A stretch of 64,000 nucleotides of DNA from Flavobacterium sp. TR2 (GTDB lineage: Bacteria > Bacteroidota > Bacteroidia > Flavobacteriales > Flavobacteriaceae). Below are positions 9,274 through 17,004 of the stretch, piece after piece (within the stretch, counting starts at the first letter, position 1; every line of letters begins with the position of its first letter). The notes below the pieces were generated by a model. The model was not told where the DNA came from. It saw nothing but the letters and a program-made list of their open reading frames with translations, and did no database searches. The stretch lies in NCBI RefSeq assembly GCF_025252405.1, contig NZ_CP104307.1, positions 1,488,001-1,552,000 on the forward strand. Direction: 5' to 3'. The position numbers and the translations under genes were made by a program.

Positions 9274-10059
9274 TTAATTAGAACTTTTTTTTAAAAGACC
9301 ATTGATTTGTTTCGTTAGATTTTCCATGAATTGAGGCTTGTTGGAGCGTTCTAATTTTTTATCGGTATTATAAATATTATTTATTTCTTTTTTAATATTT
9401 GGAAAAATTTTCTTGAAATCCTTCTCTGTTTCAACCTTATAGAAGTAGTTGTTGTATTTTAAAACGTAGTCGATTTTATAAATGAAATTATAATAGATTA
9501 CATCTGCCTGAAGGGACTTTACTTTTTCTTTAGTATGTTTGATGTAAAGAGAAACATTGTCTCCAATGTATGTTTCCTCATAAAATCCTTTTATGATAGA
9601 AGGGAATTTTATCGACTCTTCTTTAAGGTTGACAAATTTTTTGTTCTTTATGAAAAAATAATCGACTTTTTCGGTAATTAGGTTTATGGGTAAATTTTCT
9701 GAAGAGCCATTCTGCTTATAAATGACCTGATCAAGAAGAATGTCATATTTAAGATTGACATTAGAATAAATCTGGCCCTCAAAACTGATATCGCCAATAT
9801 TAAACTCTTCTGTGTAATATCTGTTTTTTCCAGCTATCGGACGAAATGGTTCGCTGTGAACGATTCCATTATTGATATTTAAATTGTCTTTTCCGACGGT
9901 TTCGTCGAAGTAATCGTATAGTGAGGATTTTTCAGCAGATTGTGATTGCGCATACGATATGTTTAACAGGCTTGCAAATAGCGATAGGGAAATCGCTTTT
10001 TTTTTGTAATTTTTCAAAGGAAATGTGATTTTTTTTGTTTTTGGATTGATTGGTTCCAA
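9274..10059 (-). CDS. Small secreted protein, first gene of module copy 1
   Basis: Unrecognised family, homologous by eye to the 267-residue protein at 15940-16743: shared DYFDETVGK/NYFDKAIGK, NLNINNG/ILNINNG, an (I/L)YxNVxxKYDI segment, a YFxIxxKKFVN motif, GFxEExY(I/L)G, and a basic C-terminal stretch (KKIFPNIKKEI). It has an exported N-terminus ending SYAQ. The longest frame begins at a TTG (10057-10059), but a promoter-like TACTTTTG overlaps that codon, so the TTG at 10012-10014, giving LKNYKKKAISLSLF, is also plausible. No ATG lies upstream of the hydrophobic segment. It is transcribed first, directly abutting the receptor gene. Role unknown; an accessory periplasmic factor of the receptor is inferred from linkage alone. 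Confidence 0.72.
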   Translation of the reverse strand: MEPINPKTKKITFPLKNYKKKAISLSLFASLLNISYAQSQSAEKSSLYDYFDETVGKDNLNINNGIVHSEPFRPIAGKNRYYTEEFNIGDISFEGQIYSNVNLKYDILLDQVIYKQNGSSENLPINLITEKVDYFFIKNKKFVNLKEESIKFPSIIKGFYEETYIGDNVSLYIKHTKEKVKSLQADVIYYNFIYKIDYVLKYNNYFYKVETEKDFKKIFPNIKKEINNIYNTDKKLERSNKPQFMENLTKQINGLLKKSSN

Positions 10060-10081
10060 AAGTATTAAAAAAATGTTACAA
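10057..10081 (-). promoter_or_regulatory. Possible promoter of module copy 1
   Basis: On the minus strand a perfect -7 element TACTTTTG (10057-10064) is preceded by TTG (10079-10081). The spacer is only 14 nt, shorter than the usual 17-23, so the -33 assignment is doubtful. Confidence 0.35.
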
Positions 10082-10276
10082 AAATCACGTAATATTGTTA
10101 AAATGTAATAAAAATGCTATGGAATTTGTTTTAAAATATATTCATGGTATATTTTTTAACCAAAATTTCGGCTTAAATGACATTTGTAGCCATTTTTTAG
10201 ATTTAACGATTAAATCTTACAAAATAATTTTTCTTTAAATTGAAAAGCCCAATTCGATTAAGTATTGCAGTTTTTT

Positions 10277-10303
10277 ATAAATAAACCTTTAGCAAACTGA
10301 GAT
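10277..10303. repeat. 27-nt boundary repeat, left copy
   Basis: Begins ATAAATAAACCTTTAG and matches 16974-17000 at 25 of 27 positions. It lies 218 nt upstream of module copy 1, just as its partner lies 231 nt upstream of copy 2, so it marks the upstream edge of the duplicated unit. The gap 10060-10302 holds no gene. Confidence 0.8.
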
Positions 10304-11979
10304 TATTCCGTTTTGAATGTTTTATAAAAATGAACATACTTGCCTTCATTAGTAATTCCTTCTAAGATGATCTCATAATCTCCGGAAATATCAGAGGTAT
10401 AAAAAGGGATTTTCATGTCACTATTTTCAAAAATTATATTGGGTTTCCAAAGCAGTTGATATCTATAGTCGGGAATTCTGTTAAGCGTATTGGAGGTTTC
10501 GTATTTTGGTTCAAAATAATCTTTTGCAGGTTCTGGTCTTAAGATAGATGTTTTGAAAATATTTTTATCAGTATAAACAGTGGCAAAATCGTTATTTTTT
10601 GTAATGATACTCACAATTCCGTTAAATATTTTTGGCCCATAGCAGTATGGTCTGTTAACAACGCTAATGCTTTGAATTTGATAGGCATTGTAATTTAACA
10701 AGGCATTAATATCCTGAATTTGTAATCCGTCAACCAAAACCAGACAAGGTTCAGGAGATTGTATGATGTTGTATTTGGAATCGCTTAAGTATAGTGCTGG
10801 AATCTGATTGTAATCTTTAAAATTAAGTTCGATAACAATTTCTATTATTGTTTCTTTAAACGTTCTAAATCTTTCGAAATCATCAAGATTATATTTTTTT
10901 TCGGTAGGCTGAAAAAAGAAATCTGTACGAGCGGCTTCAATAATGCTGTCTTTTTTCTCAGAAAAATAAACGTTTTCTATCTGAGTTGCCAATGAGCGCT
11001 CCTGAATCGCTTTTAAATTTTTACCAGAAATAGATGTCTTATTGGAGAACATTAAATTTGACAAATCAGGACTTGGTGTTTTGTCTATTGCAATAGCGTA
11101 ATTTTCTTTATCAGGTTCTGATAACTGCACATAACAGTCTGATGTACTGGTTTGTTTGTCGATTAGAAAAACGAATTTTCCGCTGTTATCTGTTTTAGTT
11201 GTTTTGAAAATGAAATTTTTTCCCGGAACAGATAATGTAACTATTTTAGAATCTAAATTAGAGTTTGCGGCTTTCGGAGTAATATATCCGGTTATAATTT
11301 CGCCTCTTGTTTCTGGAAGCACTTTTATTTCTTGTTTTAAATTTAAATCAGTGCTAATAGTTTCGCTATTTGTGTTTGTAGACATAAAATCTATTTTTCT
11401 GATATTTAAAAAGTAATTTCCCCTGTCCAGTATTTTTGGTATTACAAGAGTAGCTTTTTCTCTTTTAGAATATTTTTCTTTATTAAGGCTCAAAAGAATG
11501 TTGTTGGATAGGTTTTTATAAACATCAGGTTTTTTAGAAGTCGTGTCAATTGTCATACTAATGCGTTCCTGAAATGGGTTTATGATAGTAAAGTCTTTTT
11601 CGAAAAAGTTATTTTGACTATTGTTTAACATCCAGCTCGTATATGCTATAAGTTTATAGTTTCCGGTTGGCAGTGTCGTTGGGATAAAATAATCGCCAGA
11701 TCCAATTCCGTTTTTCAGACTGATTTTATTTTTAAATACACTTTCTTTTTTATTGTTAATTATTTCTATATAGGCAATTTCACTGATGTCAGAAAACACA
11801 TTCGTTTTATTCAAACAGAATAATTGATAGTATAATGTTTCTCCGGTTAAGACTGTCGAGGTATTAGTTTTAACTAATAATGATTCTGTGCCCAAAACAA
11901 TATTATTTTGAGCACTGCTTTTATAAGCAAAATTTACTAATAGCAGCAGAAAAGCGATTTTGATGTTTAATTTTCCCAA
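10303..11979 (-). CDS. Secreted MG2-like plus receptor-plug-like protein (module copy 2, gene 4)
   Basis: A 558-residue paralogue of the protein at 3448-5238. It shares the macroglobulin-like N-terminus (TSTVLTGETLYYQLFCLN, GSGDYFIPTTLPTGNYKLIAYT), the plug-like LVLVDGLQIQD with YCYGPKIFNGIVSIITKN, and the C-terminal NRIPDYRYQLLWKP and YTSDISGDYEIILEG motifs. The signal peptide ends KSSAQ. The start is a TTG at 11977-11979, since no ATG or GTG lies near the signal peptide. That TTG overlaps the last 13 nt of the DUF4249 gene, implying translational coupling. Function unknown; no barrel is present despite the plug-like segment. Confidence 0.75.
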   Translation of the reverse strand: MGKLNIKIAFLLLLVNFAYKSSAQNNIVLGTESLLVKTNTSTVLTGETLYYQLFCLNKTNVFSDISEIAYIEIINNKKESVFKNKISLKNGIGSGDYFIPTTLPTGNYKLIAYTSWMLNNSQNNFFEKDFTIINPFQERISMTIDTTSKKPDVYKNLSNNILLSLNKEKYSKREKATLVIPKILDRGNYFLNIRKIDFMSTNTNSETISTDLNLKQEIKVLPETRGEIITGYITPKAANSNLDSKIVTLSVPGKNFIFKTTKTDNSGKFVFLIDKQTSTSDCYVQLSEPDKENYAIAIDKTPSPDLSNLMFSNKTSISGKNLKAIQERSLATQIENVYFSEKKDSIIEAARTDFFFQPTEKKYNLDDFERFRTFKETIIEIVIELNFKDYNQIPALYLSDSKYNIIQSPEPCLVLVDGLQIQDINALLNYNAYQIQSISVVNRPYCYGPKIFNGIVSIITKNNDFATVYTDKNIFKTSILRPEPAKDYFEPKYETSNTLNRIPDYRYQLLWKPNIIFENSDMKIPFYTSDISGDYEIILEGITNEGKYVHFYKTFKTE

Positions 11980-13139
11980 AATGAAGGTATTACGTTAGAA
12001 GAAAATGATGTGCAATCTCCGCATACTTTTTCAACCATGTAGAATCCTGTTGGTGTCATTCCGGGACCATCTCCAATATATTCATGTGTTTTAAGTATGT
12101 CATAATTATTACTTTGTATTTCATCAAAGCCATAGAATCTGGCATCGCAAGTTGTGAAATACTCGGTTGGTTTTTCTGAAGGAAAAAAATCTTTGAAACT
12201 AAAAAAGATTCTTTTTTTAGAGACAGATGCAACTTCAAAATAGCCAACAACTTTTTCGCGAAAATCTGTTGTCGATTTTATGTTTCCCACAACATATCCA
12301 GGCTGATTTGGAGATAATAATTCTCCTGAATCAATTATTTTTTTTGATTTATAATAATAATCGTAAGCAGATTGGTTCTGAGTAAATTGAGAAACCAAAA
12401 TGCTGTACCGATTTGTTAGCATATAGTCTGTATCTTTAATGAAACGAACAGCGTAGTTTACACGATCTTCAGCTAAATCGACTGTATTAGTTTGTCTTAT
12501 TCCTGTAGAATGTTTTGTTGTATAGCAAACTTTAATATTTGTTTCAACAGGAACTTTCTGGTAAATGTAGTGGCCGTTTTGTTGCACTAATTTGATGCGT
12601 TCATCGATCGCATATCGAGATATTATTTTATAAGTTTCGTCATATTCATAGCGATAATATTTGGAAGTATTGGTAGGGTCAAAACTTTTCACGTTTACCT
12701 GAACGCCCCTAACTCCATCCTTGTTTGCGATTGCTGTTTCCAGATCAATAGTGTTTTGCGTAGGCAAAGCTTCAGTGGAAGAAATATATGATTTTCCGGA
12801 ACTGGTTGTTATTTTTAATTGATAGGTCTTATTTGGTTCAGCTTTAAATTCATCTGCAGAAACATACTTTCCATCTTTTTCATCAAACGCAAACACATTT
12901 CCATCGCTATCAACAACAGTAACATTAGCTCCAGATTCGATTATTTTTACGGTATCATTAACGGGTCTTGTTCGCGAAATATTTATTTCCTGAAATTTTA
13001 ATTCATTCGTTAATGTGGCTTCAACAGTCAGAGCATCTTCAAAATCTTGATCCTGATATACGTATTGTTCCGTGCAACTTGACAAAACAGCAAATGCAAA
13101 AAAGGTCAACGTCATTTTTTTGATTATGGATAAATTCAT
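11967..13139 (-). CDS. DUF4249 lipoprotein (module copy 2, gene 3)
   Basis: A 390-residue DUF4249 protein and paralogue of the one at 5256-6485. The lipoprotein signal has lipobox AVLSSC (Cys22), and the next residues TEQYVYQDQDFE nearly match copy 1. It keeps the middle motif NTSKYYRYEYDETYKI and the C-terminal CGDCTSFSSN with SFWEN end. It starts 18 nt after the receptor stop and overlaps the next gene. The loop-rich centre differs from copy 1, which may reflect different ligands. Expected to be an outer-membrane lipoprotein; biochemical role not established for the family. Confidence 0.88.
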   Translation of the reverse strand: MNLSIIKKMTLTFFAFAVLSSCTEQYVYQDQDFEDALTVEATLTNELKFQEINISRTRPVNDTVKIIESGANVTVVDSDGNVFAFDEKDGKYVSADEFKAEPNKTYQLKITTSSGKSYISSTEALPTQNTIDLETAIANKDGVRGVQVNVKSFDPTNTSKYYRYEYDETYKIISRYAIDERIKLVQQNGHYIYQKVPVETNIKVCYTTKHSTGIRQTNTVDLAEDRVNYAVRFIKDTDYMLTNRYSILVSQFTQNQSAYDYYYKSKKIIDSGELLSPNQPGYVVGNIKSTTDFREKVVGYFEVASVSKKRIFFSFKDFFPSEKPTEYFTTCDARFYGFDEIQSNNYDILKTHEYIGDGPGMTPTGFYMVEKVCGDCTSFSSNVIPSFWEN

Positions 13140-13157
13140 ATTGATAAGATAAATGAA

Positions 13158-15920
13158 TTAAAATTTGATGTTATATGTTATTGTCGGAATCGGAACAGAA
13201 AAAATAGATGTTTTATAAGCTTTGATTTTTCTGTCTTCAGTAACAAAATAAACATTATAAGGGTTGTTTCTTCCCAGAACATTGTAGACTGAAAGATTCC
13301 AGAAACTATGTGCGAGTTTTTTTATTTTGTGATTTCCTTCAAAATTGAGACCAATATCCAATCTGTAATAATCTGGAATTCTATACTGGTTGCGATTACT
13401 GTATAAGGTAAATTGCTCTCCTGTCAAATCATAAGATCCGATTGGAAAAGTGACGGGCCTGCCGGTTTGGTAAACAAAATTCGTCGACAAACTGTATCTC
13501 TTTGTGAATTTATAGTTCAAAATAGCGCTAAAATCATGTGGCTTGTCATAATTGGTAGGGAAATAATCTCCGTTGTTTATTTTTTCTGCATCAAACCTGC
13601 TGTCAAGTTTTATAAGGGCTCTCGAATACGTATAGCTTAACCATCCATTAAAATTCCCTTTTTCTTTCTTGATTAAAAATTCAACTCCATAAGCTTTTCC
13701 TTCACCTTGAAGAAGCTCGGTTTCTATATTTTGATTCAAGAATAATTCAGCGCCGACTTTATAGTCTAAAATGTTTTTAGAGCGTTTATAATAACCTTCG
13801 ACGCTTAGTTCTAACGATTTGTCAATTATATTTTTGAAAAGCCCCAATGAGAATTGATTGGAAGATTGCGGCTCAGTATTTAAATCTGAAAGTTTCCATA
13901 CATCCATTGGAGATTGCGTGGTATTTGTTGACAGCAAATGCATATATTGATAGGTTCTGTCAAAACTTGCTTTTACGGATAAGTCCGGAAGTATAAAATA
14001 ACGGGCTGAAACTCTAGGTTCAAAACCGCTATAAGTCTTTACGGACTCATTGTTGGTGTAGGTCTTGGCATCGATAACAGTTCTGTCAGATTTAGGACGG
14101 TCATCCTGATAAATGTTTTGCGTAGAAGGGCCAAGTGCAGCATAAAAAGAATAACGTAAACCGATATTAATTAAAAATTGATCATTGACTTTGTAATTTT
14201 CGGTAAAAAATAAAGCCGATTCTAAAGCTTTTTCCTTTTCAAGTGTAATATTTTTAATTAGAGAGTTGTCTCCTGTTGGCTTCAGAAAACCAGGATTAAC
14301 ATTGTATAACTTGCTGCTAATGCCATAATTAAACAAATGCTTTTCATTCAGATTGTACCTCATTTTAAAAACAAACTGAGTTTCATTGATTTTATAGCCG
14401 TAATCAAATGATTTTTCAGGTTGAGAATCATAGTCGATGTTGAACTTATACTGGCTATTCGTAACAATTAATGAAGATTTGTTTTTTGTGCTGAAATCAT
14501 GATCCCATTTTACGGTTGCCAATAAGTTGCTGTATTTGTAGATGGAATCTGAATTGATGCTGTATTTGTCATGACTATAATATACAGAGGTTTCCAATTC
14601 GTCTTTTTGGGTAATTTTGTGATTGTATTTTAAAAGCAAATCATAAAAAGAAGCCTGACTATTGTCTAATTCGGGATCTTTAATAGCTTTCAGAATCCAG
14701 TCAGAATAACTGGCTCTGCCGCCAAATAATAAGCTCGATTTTCCTTTTACGATCGGAATTTCAAGTGTAACATTGCTCATTACAGGGCCAATGCCGGCTT
14801 CCCCAGAAACTTTTTCGGCATTTCCGCTTTTAGATTTAATATCAAAAACAGAAGAAAGGCGCCCTCCAAATTCGGCAGGAATGCTTCCTTTGTAAATATC
14901 GGCTGTTTTAGTAGTAAATGGATTTACCGAAGAAAAGAAGCCCAAAAAGTGAGAAGGATTGTATAAAGAAGCATTGTCTAATAAAAATAAGTTTTGATCG
15001 TCTTTTCCTCCACGCACATTAAAACCGGCAGAGCCTTCTCCTGCTGTTTTTATCCCCGGAAGAGTTGTGGCAACTTTAAAAATATCTCTTTCGCCCAAAA
15101 TCAGAGGCACATTTTTAATGTTTTCGATATCAATGCTTGTGAGGCCAGTAACTGCTGAGGTTACACTTCTAGTTTTTTTGTTTTCGATGACAACTTCTTT
15201 AAGAGCATTTACGTTTTCGTCTAAATTAAAATCAACTTTTCCATTGTTGTAAAGTACAATCTTTTTAGTCTTTGGCTGATGACTGATAGATTGCGTTTCG
15301 ATTATATTAATGCCTGCTGGAACTCTAAAACTGTAATAGCCATTTGCATCAGTGGTTGTGCTTATGTCTTTGTCTTTTACTTTAATGGTGATATTGTATT
15401 CTGGTTTTCCTGAAACCCTGTCTTTAATGTAGCCAGATAGGGTATAGGTCTGAGCCGCATTTATTAAAGATTGTTTTCCAAGAGAAATAATAGAGTCCGA
15501 ATCTTTCTTAGAATCATTTAAATATTGCTTATTATAGATAGGGACAATTTGTGAATTAGCGGCCTTAATACTGCTTTTGTCGTCAGTGTTTTCAAAATAA
15601 CTTTCAGTTATGTTGTTTGAGATTAAAAGACCATCACTTAGAATAATATTGTTGTTATCAATAATATAATTTATGGTTGTGTTAACCAAAATAGCGTCTA
15701 AAACTACTGAAATAGAGGTGTTCTTGAATTCGCCAGAAATAAGCTCATTGTTTGATAGCCATTGGTTCTTAAAATAAAAATGGAAAGAAGTGTTTTTTTC
15801 GAGTATTTCAATAGCTTTTCTTCGCGTTACATTTGAATATTCTATAGAAACATTTTTTTCCTGAGAAAAAAGAAAGATTGGCAGTAACAAAAATAAACAG
15901 AAGATAAATTGTTTTTTCAT
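13158..15920 (-). CDS. TonB-dependent receptor with STN and carboxypeptidase-like domains (module copy 2, gene 2)
   Basis: A 920-residue paralogue of the receptor at 6490-9273 with the same architecture: signal peptide ending FLFSQ, STN domain (about 21-100, VSIEYSNVTRRKAIEILEK), carboxypeptidase-like domain (about 160-245, YTLSGYIKDRVSGKPEYN), plug (about 258-370, FNVRGGKDDQNLFLLDNA and PAEFGGRLSSVFDIKSKSGN) and barrel ending TYNIKF. Plug and C-terminal barrel strands are very close to copy 1, including SFWNLSVYNVLGRNNPY; the STN domain and linker differ most. That is the pattern expected if signalling or ligand specificity diverged after duplication. No FecI/FecR-like genes adjoin it. Confidence 0.93.
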   Translation of the reverse strand: MKKQFIFCLFLLLPIFLFSQEKNVSIEYSNVTRRKAIEILEKNTSFHFYFKNQWLSNNELISGEFKNTSISVVLDAILVNTTINYIIDNNNIILSDGLLISNNITESYFENTDDKSSIKAANSQIVPIYNKQYLNDSKKDSDSIISLGKQSLINAAQTYTLSGYIKDRVSGKPEYNITIKVKDKDISTTTDANGYYSFRVPAGINIIETQSISHQPKTKKIVLYNNGKVDFNLDENVNALKEVVIENKKTRSVTSAVTGLTSIDIENIKNVPLILGERDIFKVATTLPGIKTAGEGSAGFNVRGGKDDQNLFLLDNASLYNPSHFLGFFSSVNPFTTKTADIYKGSIPAEFGGRLSSVFDIKSKSGNAEKVSGEAGIGPVMSNVTLEIPIVKGKSSLLFGGRASYSDWILKAIKDPELDNSQASFYDLLLKYNHKITQKDELETSVYYSHDKYSINSDSIYKYSNLLATVKWDHDFSTKNKSSLIVTNSQYKFNIDYDSQPEKSFDYGYKINETQFVFKMRYNLNEKHLFNYGISSKLYNVNPGFLKPTGDNSLIKNITLEKEKALESALFFTENYKVNDQFLINIGLRYSFYAALGPSTQNIYQDDRPKSDRTVIDAKTYTNNESVKTYSGFEPRVSARYFILPDLSVKASFDRTYQYMHLLSTNTTQSPMDVWKLSDLNTEPQSSNQFSLGLFKNIIDKSLELSVEGYYKRSKNILDYKVGAELFLNQNIETELLQGEGKAYGVEFLIKKEKGNFNGWLSYTYSRALIKLDSRFDAEKINNGDYFPTNYDKPHDFSAILNYKFTKRYSLSTNFVYQTGRPVTFPIGSYDLTGEQFTLYSNRNQYRIPDYYRLDIGLNFEGNHKIKKLAHSFWNLSVYNVLGRNNPYNVYFVTEDRKIKAYKTSIFSVPIPTITYNIKF

Positions 15921-15939
15921 TTAGATTTACGAATAGAGC

Positions 15940-16743
15940 TTATAAATTGTTATCAATAAATTTTATTAAATCTGCTTTGAACTGATACCTGTTTGTTTCT
16001 TCTAGAAGTCTGTTTTTTTTGTAATATTCTTTTATTTCTTTTTTTAGTTCAGGAAATATGTTGAGAATTTCTTTTTGCGTGTTTACAGGTGAAAATTTCG
16101 AATTGTAAAAAAGCTGATAATCACTATATTCTTTGAATTCGGAATATAAAGTATTTTCAATAATGACTTCTTTAGCAGTTTTAAAATACTTAATGTATAA
16201 GGAGATATTTTTGCCTAAGTATTTTTCTTCAAAAAATCCTGTAACGCCTTTAGGATATTTATATTTATTGTCAATATTGACAAATTTTTTATCATCAATT
16301 AAAAAATAATCTGTTCTTTCATTTATGAGAGTTATTCCGAATGCATTATTATTCTCAAATGATTTGACAAGCTCGTCTTTGTATATGTCGTACTTTATTA
16401 AAACATTTTCGTACAATTGATTGTCATAAAAAACAGATCCGTTAACAAAGTTTTTATTTAAATAGTAGTTGTGGCTATTTTTTAAATTGTAAGGATCAAT
16501 ATGGATTTTGCCATTATTGATATTTAAAATTGCTTTGCCAATTGCTTTGTCAAAATAATTGGAAACTTCTTTTTTGGCATTAGTTTGAGAAAAACTGTTA
16601 ATTGAAAGGAGCAGGATGAAAATTACTGTTGAGTAATTTGTATTCTTTAATAATTGATTTTTACAGTTTAGCTTGAATTTAAAAGAGATAATAATAAATA
16701 GTATTGTTTTAATTCTTAACCTTTCAATATCCTTTCTCATCAA
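15940..16743 (-). CDS. Small secreted protein, first gene of module copy 2
   Basis: A 267-residue paralogue of the protein at 9274-10059: NYFDKAIGKAILNINNG, QLYENVLIKYDIYKDE, RTDYFLIDDKKFVN, GFFEEKYLGKNISLYIKY and a C-terminal charged helix (FPELKKEIKEYYKKNRLLEE). The mature part follows INSFSQ. The upstream 35 residues are basic and long for a signal peptide, but no other ATG, GTG or TTG lies between the ATG at 16741-16743 and the hydrophobic core; the ATG at 16738-16740 is an alternative. It leads the operon, 19 nt before the receptor. Family and function not recognised. Confidence 0.7.
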   Translation of the reverse strand: MMRKDIERLRIKTILFIIISFKFKLNCKNQLLKNTNYSTVIFILLLSINSFSQTNAKKEVSNYFDKAIGKAILNINNGKIHIDPYNLKNSHNYYLNKNFVNGSVFYDNQLYENVLIKYDIYKDELVKSFENNNAFGITLINERTDYFLIDDKKFVNIDNKYKYPKGVTGFFEEKYLGKNISLYIKYFKTAKEVIIENTLYSEFKEYSDYQLFYNSKFSPVNTQKEILNIFPELKKEIKEYYKKNRLLEETNRYQFKADLIKFIDNNL

Positions 16744-16811
16744 TATTTTAGTTTTTTATGTGGCTATTTTCCATATAAAACTATGTTAATGAGGTTTTGT
16801 TAAAAAATAAA

Positions 16812-16846
16812 TTAAACCAACAGCATCGATTTTTAAACCAACAGCA
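16812..16846 (-). promoter_or_regulatory. Pair of 14-bp direct repeats, 21-bp period, upstream of module copy 2
   Basis: TTAAACCAACAGCA occurs exactly twice, at 16812-16825 and 16833-16846, 21 bp apart (two helical turns), about 70-100 nt upstream of the first gene of copy 2. Such phased direct repeats suit a dimeric regulator binding one DNA face. They are absent upstream of copy 1. Confidence 0.5.
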
Positions 16847-16937
16847 CTATTTAATCAATAATGTGTTTGCTGAAAACGTTGTAGCTTAATATTTTAACCG
16901 TTTGATTTTTAGAATGGAAAGTAAATGCAAAAATCGA

Positions 16938-16971
16938 AAAACCCCGTTTCATAATCATGAAACGGGGTTTT
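16938..16971. terminator. Strong terminator of pnp
   Basis: A perfect 15-bp stem, AAAACCCCGTTTCAT with ATGAAACGGGGTTTT, around a 4-nt loop AATC. It lies 34 nt beyond the pnp stop and insulates it from module copy 2. Confidence 0.92.
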
Positions 16972-16973
16972 CT

Positions 16974-17000
16974 ATAAATAAACCTTTAGTAAACTAAGAT
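16974..17000. repeat. 27-nt boundary repeat, right copy
   Basis: Begins ATAAATAAACCTTTAG and matches 10277-10303 at 25 of 27 positions. It lies between the pnp stop and the pnp terminator, at the upstream edge of module copy 2. Confidence 0.8.
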
Positions 17001-17004
17001 CTGA

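Noticed and set aside
3448..16743. Polysaccharide utilisation locus (SusC/SusD type)
   Set aside because: No SusD-like lipoprotein, glycoside hydrolase, or Sus-type regulator is present; the lipoprotein is DUF4249 and the receptor has an STN domain.
3448..16743. FecI/FecR-type sigma and anti-sigma genes for the STN receptors
   Set aside because: All frames in and around the modules were considered; none resembles an ECF sigma or FecR protein. The only sigma gene nearby is the primary factor rpoD.
10277..17000. Composite transposon or insertion element bounded by the 27-nt repeats
   Set aside because: No transposase or integrase lies between them, repeats are not terminal inverted repeats, and a tandem duplication explains the layout better.
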